Shown here piece after piece: positions 20,983 to 32,639 of a stretch of 64,000 nt of DNA. Both the position numbers and the translations under genes were made by a program. Below the pieces are notes generated by a model. The model saw nothing but the letters and a program-made list of their open reading frames with translations, did no database searches and had not been told where the DNA came from. How positions within the stretch are numbered: position 1 is the first letter of the stretch; every line of letters starts with the position of its first letter. Source of the DNA: Apoderus coryli (lineage: Eukaryota; Arthropoda; Insecta; Coleoptera; Attelabidae); contig OU452202.1 in assembly GCA_911728435.2 (NCBI GenBank), positions 12,379,135-12,443,134 on the forward strand, read 5' to 3'.

Positions 20983-22667
20983 TATTTTATTTTATTTTAT
21001 TTTTTTTTATTTATTAATCTACGGACAAAGTCCATTATTACAACATGTACAAAACAATAGCATACAACATAATACAGAAATTATAAAACTTACATAACTC
21101 TAGACTATCCATTACAATTGAACTTAATAAAAAAAAAAACAAAAAACCAGCAATTGCGCGACGTACAACAGCTCGCAGGACTCCAACGCTCGCTGATGTT
21201 AAGGAATTAATGAATGCTAAATTATTTTAAATTTTAAAAACAAGAATTAGGGAAACCATTCATCTCTAGACCCCCTCCTCAAGCGACCGGCGAACTCACC
21301 AAATGGTGCGAAGAAATCGATGTTACGATTAGAACAACGATTCGCCGGTCGCGCCACTCTGGTGACAAAGGTATTCATAGCGTAGTTCGCACGGTGGAAC
21401 GAGACGTGAAAGAGATCAGAACTTCTGCTTTGTCTAGGGGGAACACGAAAACGAATCTGGGATAAAAGACTAGAAGATAAAAGAGTATTGTTTAAAATTT
21501 TATATAGTATAGTCAGATCCCTGACAACCCTGCGGGCGCCCAATGTAGCCAACTCCAGCTCACTCAGCAATACGCCGTAGTTGAAGTTAAAATCAACGGG
21601 TCGTTCACGGCCGAGTCTAAAATGAACGTACCTCAGAAAACGGTGCTGAACCCTCTCGATACAGACAGTGTGACAAACATAAGATGGAGACCACACCGCA
21701 GAGGCGTACTCCAAATGCGGCCTCACAAGGGACGTGTACAGGGCCCTGAATGTACCAATCTGACTGAAATCCCCCGAACAACGTCTGATGAAGCCCAACA
21801 TCTTAATACACCGCGATGTGGCGCGCCTGATGTGGTCGGTGTAGCTCAGTGAAGAGTCCAAGTAGACACCCAGATCCTTGACCAAAGTCTTATAATCCAA
21901 AGCGTCCCGGTCAATAAAGTATTCGTGAAAAAGTGGATCCCTAGTACGGTTAAAATTAACGCAAAAGCACTTCGATATATTCAAATCCAACCCATTCGCC
22001 TCGCACCAATGCACAAGCCGAATAACATCCTCCTGCAAAAGGTAGCAATCGGATGGGCCTGCAATACGCCTATAACACTTTAGATCATCAGCAAATAACT
22101 TGATCTCACTATGAACGAAACATTGCGCTATGTCATTGACAAATAAGTTAAATAGTAAGGGGCCCAAATGAGACCCCTGAGGAACACCAGATGAAACTAA
22201 TATGGGCCTGGAATGAAACTCATTGATCCGGACAACCTGAGTTCTACCACATAAGTAGCTCCCCAACCAGTCCAACATAGGCGCAGAGACTCCAACAATC
22301 CCAAGCTTCTCAATGAGAAGTCGATGGTTGACACTGTCGAAAGCCTTAGAGAAGTCGGTGTAAATGGCATGAACTTGATATCCGTGCTCCAAAGCCCGGG
22401 ACAAGTAGTTTGTGAATTCGAGGAGATTGAGCTCGGTAGATTTACCTGCCTGAAATCCAAATTGATCGGAGATCACCAATGGCCCCAGAGTGGCCGTCAG
22501 ATAACGAGTGATCAGGTTTTCGAATAGTTTCGGAATTGAATTCAATATACAGACCGGTCGGTAATTTGTTACTTCATTTCTGTTGCCGGATTTAAAAATA
22601 GGGGTAATGAAACTAGTTTTCCATAATACAGGGAAAGTGCCAGTGGAGACCGAATGATTGAAAATAT
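20983..22667 (-). mobile_element. 5'-truncated CR1/Jockey-group LINE
   Basis: The element carries a reverse transcriptase frame, a 3' UTR of about 260 bp and an A-rich tail of the TAAAA type (minus-strand reading of the ATTTTATTTTATTTTATT run at about 20983-21012). It is truncated at the 5' end within the coding region. It lies inside another LINE in the opposite orientation, joining HLREH on one side to MARLGL on the other. A possible short duplication (ACATAT/AATATG) marks the junctions. Confidence 0.8.
21247..22667 (-). CDS. LINE reverse transcriptase, C-terminal two-thirds
   Basis: The frame begins with IFNHSVSTGTFPVLWKTSF then ITPIFKSG and NYRPVCILNSIPKLFENLI, the standard start of the RT domain in CR1/Jockey-group LINEs. 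It continues through motif A (AIYTDFSKAFDSVNH), motif B (SGVPQGSHLGPLLFNLFVND) and motif C (LFADDLK, the catalytic FADD). The C-terminal thumb region contains LGVYLDSSLSYTDHI and RPHLEYASAVWSP. It ends at a stop at 21247. No frameshift or stop is seen in about 470 codons, so the insertion is fairly young. The endonuclease and ORF1 are missing through 5' truncation, so it cannot move by itself. The enzyme copies the element RNA at a nicked target. Confidence 0.9.
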
Positions 22668-22880
22668 GGCAAGATTAGGCTTAGAAGAGAGCGACGAATG
22701 CAGATACTGTAGGGAGGATCACCTAGTAAGGAAAACTTGTGGCATGAAGTCGTGCAAGATGGAGATGTGTTGTCCCTGCAACCAGCCAAGCTACTGGAGT
22801 TCATAAGAGCTCTACAACTTGATAGACCATCCGGTCGATGTGCATCAGACACGATCTTAACTAACTTCATCATCAATTCT
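22668..22880 (+). pseudogene. LINE RNase H region, right half (host of the insertion)
   Basis: MARLGLEESDECRYCRED continues the frame interrupted at 20982 and matches the C-terminal Cys-rich motif of RNase H-bearing LINEs. After a frameshift, GDVLSLQPAKLLEFIRALQL, DRPSG matches the usual end of such ORF2 proteins. Part of the middle of the motif region is missing. The related RNase H fragment at 55373 could come from the same family. Confidence 0.65.
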
Positions 22881-23818
22881 TTTCCAATTTAAATATTATT
22901 TAGTAGATTTTTCTTTTTTTATTAAGTTGCCTTAAAAAATGTATATTAGTGATAATTGGAACAAAATGGTAAAAAATAAATGTCTCGACCCAACCCAAAT
23001 ATCTTCAAAATTAGCACTTTTTTTTGATTAAGCGATCTAGATGCATATCAGAGTATGTAACACTGATGTTTTGAAATGTACATTGTTAAATTAGTGTATT
23101 TGAATACAATATTTAGCAAATTTCGTTTATGTCTAATTTTTTTTCAGTTTAAGTATAACATTTTTAAGTCTATAACAACATAATAAACAAATTTCTTTAT
23201 TATTCGTCATTAAATACTAAAACCTTGTAACATATAATTATTTTATTCACATTCTAACAAATATTTTTAAAATAGACAAATTAAATAATCATCGTAAATT
23301 GAATCCGGTTCTACATTATTCCTGGAGATGCTCATCATTAGCATAGGTACCTACTACTTTCAAATTTCATAAATACAACTTTTTAGTAGGTATTTAAAAC
23401 TACTAATGCAAAGATTTTTTCCACGTGACTTACTAATTTTATATTTATAAGATTTTGTAATAGTTACGGCTGTCAAATTAAAAATATATAAATATATTGA
23501 CCTTAAATAATATGTTAATTTCATATCAAATCTTATTTGAATATGATGTTATATGATTGCAAAATAACATATGGCTGAAGATTTTATTAAAACATCTGAA
23601 AAAAAAAAAAGAAAACAGACTTTTGATTCATTAAAAATTAACAATATTTAATAATAATTATTATTATTTATTCCAAAACATTATTTGCACATTTTTATTT
23701 ACATTATTTGACGCCAAATATCGTCACAGAAATAATAAATTTAGTTAATGAGCTGAATTCTACCTCAAATCCACTCAAATTCAAGTATTACATACCCGAT
23801 GTCTCACTCAGGCTACCG
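22881..23818. other. Intergenic sequence, nothing recognised
   Basis: Strongly AT-rich with long homopolymer runs. No element ends, RNA genes or coding similarity on either strand. Confidence 0.35.
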
Positions 23819-24190
23819 ATATTTTTATTTTTACGACTGGTTTTACCTATACATTGAATTTGTTCGGTCTCTGTATGGTGGGATGTGCATTACTATGTGT
23901 ATATAAATGGTACTGTTTACATAATATGTTGTATATCTTGCTGTGCTTAAATGCAGGCCGATATTGATGATGGGCAACGACTTTGGTACTCTGACGAGGT
24001 CATAATAAGTGCGAAACGAATTCGTCAGTATCTGTCGACCCATGCCTCGGTCTCGTTCTACTGAATTAGACTAGGGCCCTGCTAAATTAAACAAAATCCC
24101 TTCTGTAGGTAAAACCAGTAATTTTGTCCGCTTTGCCACGAAATTATTTTTCATTTACTATATTTACAGACATGAAATCGTTTTAATTAT
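23819..24190 (+). repeat. Single diverged copy of the 525-bp hammerhead monomer
   Basis: It aligns with the inverted copy at about 37915-38278 plus the wrap-around. Shared blocks are ACGACTGGTTTTACCTATAC, AATGCAGGCCGATATT, CGAAACGAATTCGTCAGTA, CTGCTAAATTAAACAAAAT and CCGCTTTGCCACGAAATTAT. Point differences are frequent, so this is an older insertion than the 36-kb array. It contains one ribozyme. Confidence 0.8.
23970..24043 (+). ncRNA. Hammerhead ribozyme, stem II damaged
   Basis: The core CTGACGA and GAAAC, the palindromic stem III (CGAATTCG), the GTC triplet and stem I (GGUACU/AGUAUC plus CGAC/GUCG) are kept. Stem II reads GGTC/GTGC, with two mismatches where the 38-kb copy has GCTC/GAGC. 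I predict weak or no self-cleavage. Confidence 0.7.
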
Positions 24191-27100
24191 TAGCTGATAT
24201 TAATATTATGTGGATTTTATTAAAAAAATACCAATAATCAATAGTATTTAGTCTCATTTTGAAATTGTTTGTGCCGATTTTTATTTTGGAAATACCTGTT
24301 AAAAATGTGTGCTCACTCCGTACGTCATTGTTTATATTTTAGCAAAAACATACATTAAACTTCAAAGTTTTTATCCCTTTATACTCGGACAATATTTCCG
24401 CGGTAGTGATCAGTGAAAAATACTCACACACCACACCCTAAAAAGTCACTGACGGAAACGAGTTTTACATTATTTTTACTCTCCACTCTTAAAAGTTGAC
24501 GTGATTTACGATCTCTAAAGCTGGCGTCCACCCCGCGAGTGCCTCTTTGTTTTTTTTTCTGGAACCAACGTCAAAAATATAAATAACATTTAGTAGAAAA
24601 AGCACACACATTGTATGTACGGGAGTGTCAGTATGAGAGTGCATTGTTTCGTTAGGGCGCTCGACTCGGCGAAAAAATAGCAACATAGTCACAAATTCGT
24701 TATATCGGGCAAAAATAAATGAACAAAAAAATAGGAAAAGTTAACCAATCTGGTTTAGATGTATGTTTTCAGGCTGTTATTGTATTGGAGTATTTATCGG
24801 GTATTGTGAACAAATTTTTTATCATAAAGGTATTTGGATTTTATTGGTACTCGTACATAAAACGATATTTTTGGAATTATCTCTTATTTTCATGTTATTT
24901 TTAGCTCTCCATACGGAATGGTATATGGAGAGGCTATTAGTTTTATGATTGTTTTTATTTTCGCTTCAAATTATTCACCGTTTCGGAGCTATTACAGAAA
25001 AACCATCTCCAGGCTGAACGAATAGATCCGAAAGGAAGGGTCTTACGAAAAAAAAATTATAGAACATTTCGGTGTTATTTTTGATCGAACTAACTGCCAT
25101 TGAAATTCCTCCCAATACTTCAGGGACAGCCTGTATATATAAGAATGTATAGTCTTTCTAATATTAGTTTAAAATGTATATAAATTTAACAATTCTACCG
25201 GGGCTATCCGTTCCCATGCCTCTTTAATAACATTAGAAATGGGCATCGCATGCAGCGTTTTTTTGATAGATTTCTCCCTCGTATATAAGACCTATAGTAA
25301 ATCATGCCTGCCAAAGGATACCGACAGTAATAAAAGAAGCTACAGTGACTGGAAAAAGTTGGGTTAATGATTAGAGTTTGCAAATAAATATAATATGAAT
25401 GAAACAAATAATTTTTGGTAACGTGTTATTTTCTCAGATTAATCTAAATATGATCGGATGGACATCATATTTAAACAAGAAAATTTGTGTCCGACGGTAA
25501 AACACGGTCGCAGAATATTGTAACCATGATTTGTTCAATAGTTTTTCTTAGATTAATAAAATGAAAGAAGATCAATCAAATTACATAATAATTTTTAATA
25601 ATATATCAAGTGGATGAAACTTATTGCAGTTACTGTATCAGACACCGCCGGTATTAGGTTGCAATGGTGTTATATTTATACAGACAGTTTTTTATAAGGC
25701 AGTATACCAGTGACACGAGCGGAACAAGTTTATTTTCATTTTGAGCGGGAATTATTTTGTGACAAGTCTAAGTACATAATATAATATTTGTTTTTAAAAA
25801 TATTTTTAAAATCGCAAACAGTTATACATTTAACATTAATTGTTAATACATAAATGATTTTTAAAATATTGTAGGGCATGTATTGTTATGAAAAGTTAAA
25901 GGGTGCGCCTATGGACGGCTGAGGTCGGTATTGACGTTACAAAGGGATATCGAGTTGTGGTTTTTTATATCATTTTAAATTAAGGTTAGAAGACTATGCG
26001 ACGCTTTGGGGTTGTTGATCGTGGTTAAGGACCACCTTAGCATTTGTTTCGTATGTGTTATTTTTACTTACCCAATATGCTTCCGTATAAAATTTCTGGT
26101 CTCAAAAAATGTTGCATAATATTATAATTCATATTGTTTTGTTTTTTTATTACTCCTTTAAATTAAAGCATGTTGTACCATAAAATTTATAGTTTTAATA
26201 AATATTTTATAACACCAGTTAATACACTATTATACACAGTGGTCAATCGAAAACTTTGAACCCTTTTATGTCGTTTTCAGATAATAAACTCTGGAATCCA
26301 TCGATTTTATTTTTCTAGGTAAAACAATGTTTTGCCATTATTAACTCCATAGCTTCAACCCTTAACCGCGGTTGACTTTCCTCTCTGAAATAGATAAATC
26401 GTGGAGAGTGTTTGTAAAATTTTAAAGCGCGTTTAATTATCTTTTCGACAACCATTAGTTTTTCAAATTTTAAATTAGTTTATGAGGAACTTATAAAAGC
26501 TTTAGCAGTATTAGAGAAGTGTTGTATAACATTTACTAAAATTACAGTTGTGCAAACGTTTACGATATGTTGTCATAAGTCTGCTAATAACTAGGGCATA
26601 TTTCACGCACCAGCTCAATCTTCCTAATGAATTCGATGAGGTTGCTGCATCAGCTTTCTTTTAAACTTGCTGGTGGAAAGGTTTATTCACTTAATGTTGG
26701 AAAACCTAAAAAGGACTTTTCAGTCACAAGTGCAGGATACAAGAAGCTTCACAACGGCCATCACACACTCGCCGCCTACGTGCCGGTTTGTCACTAGGAG
26801 CTTTCAGATCACACAATCCTGCTGCCGACGCGACTACCCAATCGCCATAAGGGCTTTTGATGGTGACTTTTGGACTTCTCCTTCGTTGGAATACGGCTGT
26901 GCGTGATATTTTTTAACGTGGTAATGTTACTGAACATCAGCGATCACGCACGACCCCTGACAGAAACTGAAGTCCGACCCAATGGCATAGTGTCTACGGA
27001 CGATTGGAGACTCCAACATGAATTATTGACAGATATTGCATTTCCAAAACCTACTTGTTTAAAAGTTGTGATAGTTGCGAATTTTTGATATTAGTTTCTT

Positions 27101-27604
27101 CTACAAATTTGATTATCATTTTTTACCGAATAAAGATAGCAATTTTCTTTCTTTACAAAAGTTGCTCAGAAAAATTAGCTTTTTTGAACTATGCAAAAAT
27201 ACTTATAGGTATCTTTCTGGAAAAAAAAGTTGAAGACGTCATTTACTTCAGTTTCCAAATTTGGAAAAAAATATCAAATATGGTTTCATTATATTAACAA
27301 AATCGGATTGTTAGTAAATGATTAATAATGTTCATTGTAACAATTATTACATTTTGTTAATACAGCGTAGCGTTCATAAATTCTAATTATATTAGGTACA
27401 TACCAAAAACATATTGTTAATGATTATGAACGAAATTGTCGACGACGTGCAAGTTCATAATATTGAATATATTCATTTGTTAATATTATAAAAAAGTTTG
27501 TTATATGAATTTTGCTAATATTACGCAGGTATTGATTGAATCTATTTTTAACAAACATAAATTTCTAATATTAACAACTCTCATATTTGACAAAAAATAA
27601 ACTG
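24191..27604. other. Intergenic sequence with a family D end and a GC-richer stretch
   Basis: A family D end (TTTTTAGCTCTCCATACGG) lies at 24898-24960, and a TIR-type end (CAGGGACAGCCTGTATAT) at about 25121-25138. From about 26600 to 27050 the sequence is richer in G+C than its surroundings and partly open on the plus strand. The translations (for example GDFWTSPSLEYGCA) match nothing I know and the frame breaks. The rest shows nothing recognisable. Confidence 0.35.
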
Positions 27605-28440
27605 TTGCCCTCGAGGCACGAATAGCTCTCCATATTTAAGTGTAAAAGTAATAATTTTATGACCTATTTGTCATTTATCTAAATTTAATAAATTTTTGTT
27701 TTGTTTTAGACATCAGCTATTTTTTTTTATGTATCGGGTTTTGTGCCTTTTTCTTCTCTTTGGAGGCACTATTTATACGTAGATATTTTATGTTTCAGAT
27801 CTTCTAGGCCAAGTTCTTGTACGCAAAATAATTGATTTTTTTTTCGTTTTATTATAAAATTTATTTTGCCCCCTTTTCTACTATTTACGAACGCCTATGT
27901 AAACAAAATTGTTATGCTGCATGTTGTAAGTTATCTTATATCAAAGCAATATATAAGTAGCCAATTTTTCTGTTATATATGGAAAAACATTTTTTTTTTT
28001 CGTTTTTGACCCTTTTTTGAACGTCTGCGTGAACCAATTCTTTTATGTACCATTTTTTAGGTTATATTCTATCACAACTATGAAAAATTATTCAATATTT
28101 CGGATAAGTTTAAGAACTATAAATTTTTTTAATTTTTGAACCCTCTTTTAAACCCCTTGCCTACGCTCAATGTTTGCCAAAATCTAATCAGCTCCTTGCC
28201 ATATCCTATAGTATTTTTGTACCAAATTTGGTTAAAATCTGTTAAGTGGTTTTTGCATTTTCGTGCATACAGACAGACAGACAGACAAACTGACAGACAG
28301 GCAGACATTTTTTAAAACTACTTCTTTATGTATACAATGACCAAAAACAAGCATTTCCGGTGAAATTAAAAAAAAAAATTTCATGAAATTAATAGTCTCC
28401 ATATATACATATATTACATATATGATATGGAGAGCTAAAA
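27605..28440 (-). mobile_element. Repeat family D, long copy
   Basis: It is bounded by GAATAGCTCTCCATAT on the left and ATATGGAGAGCTAAAA on the right, an inverted pair. It contains a GACA-type microsatellite (about 28269-28306). Next to it, read on the minus strand, are TGCAAAAACCACTTAACAG and ACCAAATTTGGTAC, phrases that recur in several insect transposon families. CATTGAGCGTAGGCA is shared with the copy at 5400-5640. No open frame is credible. Confidence 0.5.
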
Positions 28441-29237
28441 AGTGTTAATATGACAATCGTGTTTGGTATATTTACGGACTTTTTGTTCAGTGTCATTTTC
28501 ATTAAATATTAATTCAAATTTAAAAAACGAGGTGTTAAAATTTAAAATAGAACTTAATATTCTTTAAAATGATATTATCACTCGATACTCCCTTGTATTT
28601 AAAAATTAGGGATAAAACTTAACCCCGAGTTAGGGGTTAGGGTTAAAGGATTGTAAAAACCAAAAGGATTTTATCCTAAGCACAAAATCTTCGGTCAGAG
28701 CGTTTTTCAGTTTCACCCAGTATATGAATCAATAAGCATTTTTATTTCGACAGTTTTATGCTTTTAGGTTATTACATAAACCACTATGTTATTAAAATTA
28801 TTATTAGGTAGGTACATTGATTGAAAATAATAATTATGTATTATGACATTTTAAAATACTCTAGCTATATAGCAAATTAGGAATATTTAGAAGATAATAT
28901 GCAAATTAAATTACAAATAACATTTAATAGGTTTTGACATTTACACAATTGTTTTTTTCACATGACTGCATACTGGTTATTAAATCACAGTTAATATTCC
29001 ATAGTAATTATAATCAGTTATTAATTCATTATTCCTTAATATATTATATATTGTTGAGTGTTTTCCACATTATAACTGTAAATCTATTATACTATCTATT
29101 AAAACGTACTGATGATCTTAAAACAAGGCTAACTTATAATAGCAACAATTTTGCCCTTGAAGCACGAATATAGCTCTCCATGTATAAATTTATTTATCTT
29201 TTGGTTTATTTTTTGAATCAAATCCTATCCTCTAAAT
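28441..29237. other. Intergenic sequence; another family D end
   Basis: TTGCCCTTGAAGCACGAATA followed by TAGCTCTCCATG near 29150-29180 repeats the boundary sequence seen at 27605. Nothing else is recognised. Confidence 0.35.
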
Positions 29238-29508
29238 CAGGAGTCTTCAAACAACGCCTCGCGGGCCAAATCCGGCCCGCGACAGTTAAGTTTTCTGCGT
29301 CATCATTTCTGTCGTTAAGTTTTACCTTGCCGGTAGTAATTATCATTATGTGTTTTCTTCTCCAACTTTTCAAAGCAATACTAACAACAATAAGACATTG
29401 GCTGTCGCGGGCCAGATTGATGACACTAGTCTTAAGCTGTTGGGGGCCGGATTGATGGCACTGCACTGGCGGGCCGAATTTGGCCTGCGGGCCGTAGTTG
29501 CAACTGGC
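29238..29508. mobile_element. Small hAT-like non-autonomous element
   Basis: The ends are inverted repeats built on CGCGGGCCAAATCCGGCCCG on the left and, reverse-complemented on the right, CCCGCAGGCCAAATTCGGCC. An outer CAG-type terminus leads into AGTCTTCAAAC. This composition (GGCCCGCGGGCC near 'CAAACTACGGCC') is characteristic of non-autonomous hAT elements in animals. It is about 270 bp long and encodes nothing. Open frames reading through it are translation artefacts of the GC-rich ends. Confidence 0.6.
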
Positions 29509-30180
29509 TTCTCTCGGTGTGCTTTTGTTAAGAAATGATGACAGGGCCGACATATGATTTAGAGAGATTACAAGACTCCCAAGGCCTGCAAGAGTCTTGT
29601 AGCACGACCAAGACAGGTTCAAGCAAGACCAAGACCAGACGTGAAACTGCAACACCATGGCAAAATTTTGTTTCTTTTTTGAATCGTATGTGAAAATTAA
29701 CATTCACTTCATAAGCGTTGCATATATTTAAATACGAACGTCTATATAGGATGAGTCAGGATTTTGTAGCAGGACTTTAAAAACTTATAGAATATAGTTT
29801 TTTAAGATATAAATCTTATATACAAATATATATATCCGTGGAATTCGTGTTTCTGAGATACAGGTTGTCAAAGTTTCAGGATTTTTTCGCATTTTGTAAG
29901 TTTTCTCCAACAGTTTTAGGAATATCTAATGGATTATAATTTAGTACACTTGTTACACGCAAAAACTGGGGTTATTGCGAATATTTCAAAACCTACAAGG
30001 AGATACATTTTTGGGGTTCGAATTTTTTGTACGCCGCCTCTGATTTCTGTTAAAAGTAGAGACTACATTTTACTTTATTTTTTAATTGCAAAAAATAAAG
30101 TAGGATATAGAATATTAATTAAATAATTGTAAATTAATAAAAAAAAAGTAAATAATTAAATCAATCATATGTGTGTATAA
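29509..30180. other. Intergenic sequence, nothing certain
   Basis: A short hairpin (ACAAGACTC...GAGTCTTGT, about 29569-29600) and a TIR-like phrase (ATAGGATGAGTCAGGATTTT, about 29747) are visible. Neither could be extended to an element. Confidence 0.35.
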
Positions 30181-30775
30181 TATTTTTTCTACGACTGTCT
30201 TTAAATGCCTTTATTATATGTTCAATCATGATTTGAAAATGTAGTACATTGTAATGCTGTTTTTCATTTACCCGTGCACAATATATATTTCCCACTAGTT
30301 GCCTAGCAACTAGTGGGAAATATTTATTATGCACGGGTGAATTTCCTGGTAATGATAAAAGTATCGTCGGCCATGAAAAATCACAATAGCAACGCCGACA
30401 ATACAAACACACCAAATTGACAGTTTATTTATAATTAATAATAATTATAATTATTTCACTAATTTCGAAGGTTTCAAAACTATTTATATAATGCAAAACA
30501 GTGAATATAGTTTAACACCACCTAGTCAATTTAATACTTCTAACTTAGCGTATTTAGGGGTAAGTGTCGAAAAACAAATATTTTCCTAAAAATTAAGTTT
30601 AATTTATTCAAAAGTATTAAAACAGTCGTAGAAAAAGTATAGTGTGAAACTCACATGAAATGACCATTTCCTACTCGTATGATTTGCATCACTCGCCTGC
30701 GGCTCATGCTGCAAACGATCATACTCGTAGGAAATATATGTAATTTCATGTTCGTTGCACAATATACTATTGAAA
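30181..30775 (+). repeat. Foldback-type repeat F, copy 1
   Basis: The inner unit is bounded by TTTTTTCTACGACTGTCTTT on the left and AAAACAGTCGTAGAAAAA at about 30620-30638, an inverted pair. A second hairpin region follows (30636-30772): GTATAGTGTG-AAC--CACATGAAAT, mirrored as CATGTTCGTTGCACAATATAC. A strong palindrome lies inside (30271-30337). A second copy lies inverted at 32760-33292. No protein is encoded. Confidence 0.65.
30271..30337. repeat. Palindrome with 32-bp arms and 3-base loop
   Basis: Arms 30271-30302 and 30306-30337 differ at two of 32 positions, and the inner 15 bp (TTTCCCACTAGTTGC) are perfect around the loop CTA. Such a sequence could extrude a cruciform. Copy 2 of the repeat (33160-33205) keeps only remnants of one arm. 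Confidence 0.85.
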
Positions 30776-31485
30776 AATTGTATTATATATATTATACCCT
30801 ATACATATATAAATAAATAAAATAAATTACAAATTTACGATAATCCGAAACAATAGTATTTTGTTTAACTAGGCAGCAAAGTAGTAGATTGACTGCCGGA
30901 GGGATGGCTAACGTCGCTCCAGACACACACTCACTGATTTTTAATCTGCCGGTTCCCATAAACTCATTTGAAATGCCGCAGTAACAATTTGATGTTAAAA
31001 AAATCACGTCTTTATTGCAAAATTATTGATTAAATATAAAAACAATCACAAAATCAAACTATAAAAAAACGAGAGAATTGTAATTAAATAATATGATACT
31101 GAATAAAAACACAAAAATCTTCTTCAGTCAATGAAATTCTGTTTACACAGTCAAAGCATTATTTCATATTCAGTGTAATTGCCTAGGCATATTTGACGAA
31201 TTTGATGCTTTCAACTCATATCAATAATAAATGCTGTTTTGCAAAATAAGCTATACATCACTCAAATGGTTCGTTTTTTCGTTACAGTAAAATTAAAAAT
31301 GTATACAAGCGTGTAGGGTCGTATAAGTTATGCCTCCTTCCAAAATAACATCGAGATAAAGGTCCCGTCTTCCTTATTTATATTTACGTACATTACAGTA
31401 AAAATAAAAGTTATACGGTAACATTACCGAATGTAAATAGCATGGAAGCCAATTTATGGACAGAGGCGTCAAATTTATTTTTATT
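30776..31485. other. Intergenic sequence, nothing recognised
   Basis: No element ends or coding similarity. This stretch separates repeat F copy 1 from repeat family A copy 2. Confidence 0.35.
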
Positions 31486-32130
31486 TTTACTTTCCCGTAC
31501 AGAGAAAGTATTGCTAACGCGCTAAAAAAAAATTTGAGATAAAGACGGATAGAGCCATTTAGTTCCCTGAGACGATTAAGACAATTTCCAGATGGAAGTC
31601 TGTCTGTATTCTTCCACGATAACGCCTAAACGCTTTAACCAATTGAGCTAAATTTTGGGTTAAATATAAGTTTAGGTGAGTCCTAGTATGAATCCATTAC
31701 TTTTTGTTTGAAATCGATTTAGCCCTGTGATAGGGGTGGACAAAGCCCCCAAATTTTCAAATAGCAGTAGGGGCGAGTGATACATTATTATAAAGCATTT
31801 TTTATCTGCTTTATAGCGATAGGTTGCATTTGATATTTGCCTTGAGAATTCTCGATAAAATTGCGTTTAAAATTTCACCAATTAGGTAGTAATTTGATAA
31901 GGGGTTTTGGCGTCATCGATAGAGCGTGGTTCGAATCACAGCTCTGGAAATACTTTTTTTATTTCTAATTTTTGAATAAAGTAGTTAGTTTGTTAGGTTA
32001 GTTTATTGGTAATAATGAAAATAATACAATAATTATAATAATAATTATTGTTAAAATTCTGTCTCGTTACGCAAGTCATATATTTTTAATTATACTATAT
32101 CTTGTCGGGAGAGTTTTGGGCGACACAACC
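31486..32130 (+). repeat. Repeat family A, copy 2
   Basis: It is close to full length, from TTTACTTTCCCGTACAGAG to GACACAACCGATTTTTTTAA. The tRNA-like part (about 31912-31948) has lost its middle and keeps GATAGAGCGTGGTTCGAAT with CAGCTCTGG. The 3' part, including TCATATATTTTTAATTATAC and GGGAGAGTTTTGGGCGACAC, matches copy 3 closely. A TIR-type end, TACAGGGTGATCCATTTTAA, abuts it at 32143. Confidence 0.7.
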
Positions 32131-32639
32131 GATTTTTTTAATACAGGGTGATCCATTTTAAATTGTGCATAGCAATAACTAAAATAAACTGAAAAAATAG
32201 GCAATTTCTTTATGAATTTCTTAAAACACTGTGTCCAATACGGGACTGTAAATTAAAACTTAGTTTGTTTACATATGAAGTTAGATTTGCCGTATAAATC
32301 ACAAGTATCAATCAAAGATGCTTTGTGTTTACGGAAGGCTGAAGCTGTGCGGTGTCTGCAGGGTAGGAAACTGCCCACATTTTTAGAAGGAAGGTGAATG
32401 AGTTCTTAAACTCTACTAATACTAATAAACAATTAGAGGAAAACCAGTTCCCAATTAACAGTGGTTCCTTCGATCCGAGCATTGTGTTGAAGTTCAAGTT
32501 ACAACAAACAAAGTTATACAAAAATAACAAGACAGCAAACAGTATACCAAAAAAAAAAAACATGGAATATAACACAAATTTAAGTTTAAAACAGCAGTAT
32601 AAGTGGCTTTCTTAAAGCAAAATTTTTCTTCCAAATTGA
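32131..32639. other. TIR-type end and unassigned sequence
   Basis: TACAGGGTGATCCATTTTAA at 32143 is a typical TIR start, but I find no partner. The open frame at 32394-32615 (plus) is asparagine- and lysine-rich with no known similarity and overlaps a poly-A run. I do not call it a gene. Confidence 0.35.

Noticed and set aside
29218..29703. 161-codon minus-strand frame
   Set aside because: It reads through the GC-rich ends of the hAT-like element; the translation is low in similarity and the borders coincide with repeat borders.
32394..32615. 73-codon plus-strand frame MNEFLNSTNTNKQLEENQFP onward
   Set aside because: Asparagine- and lysine-rich AT-driven translation running through a poly-A tract; no similarity.
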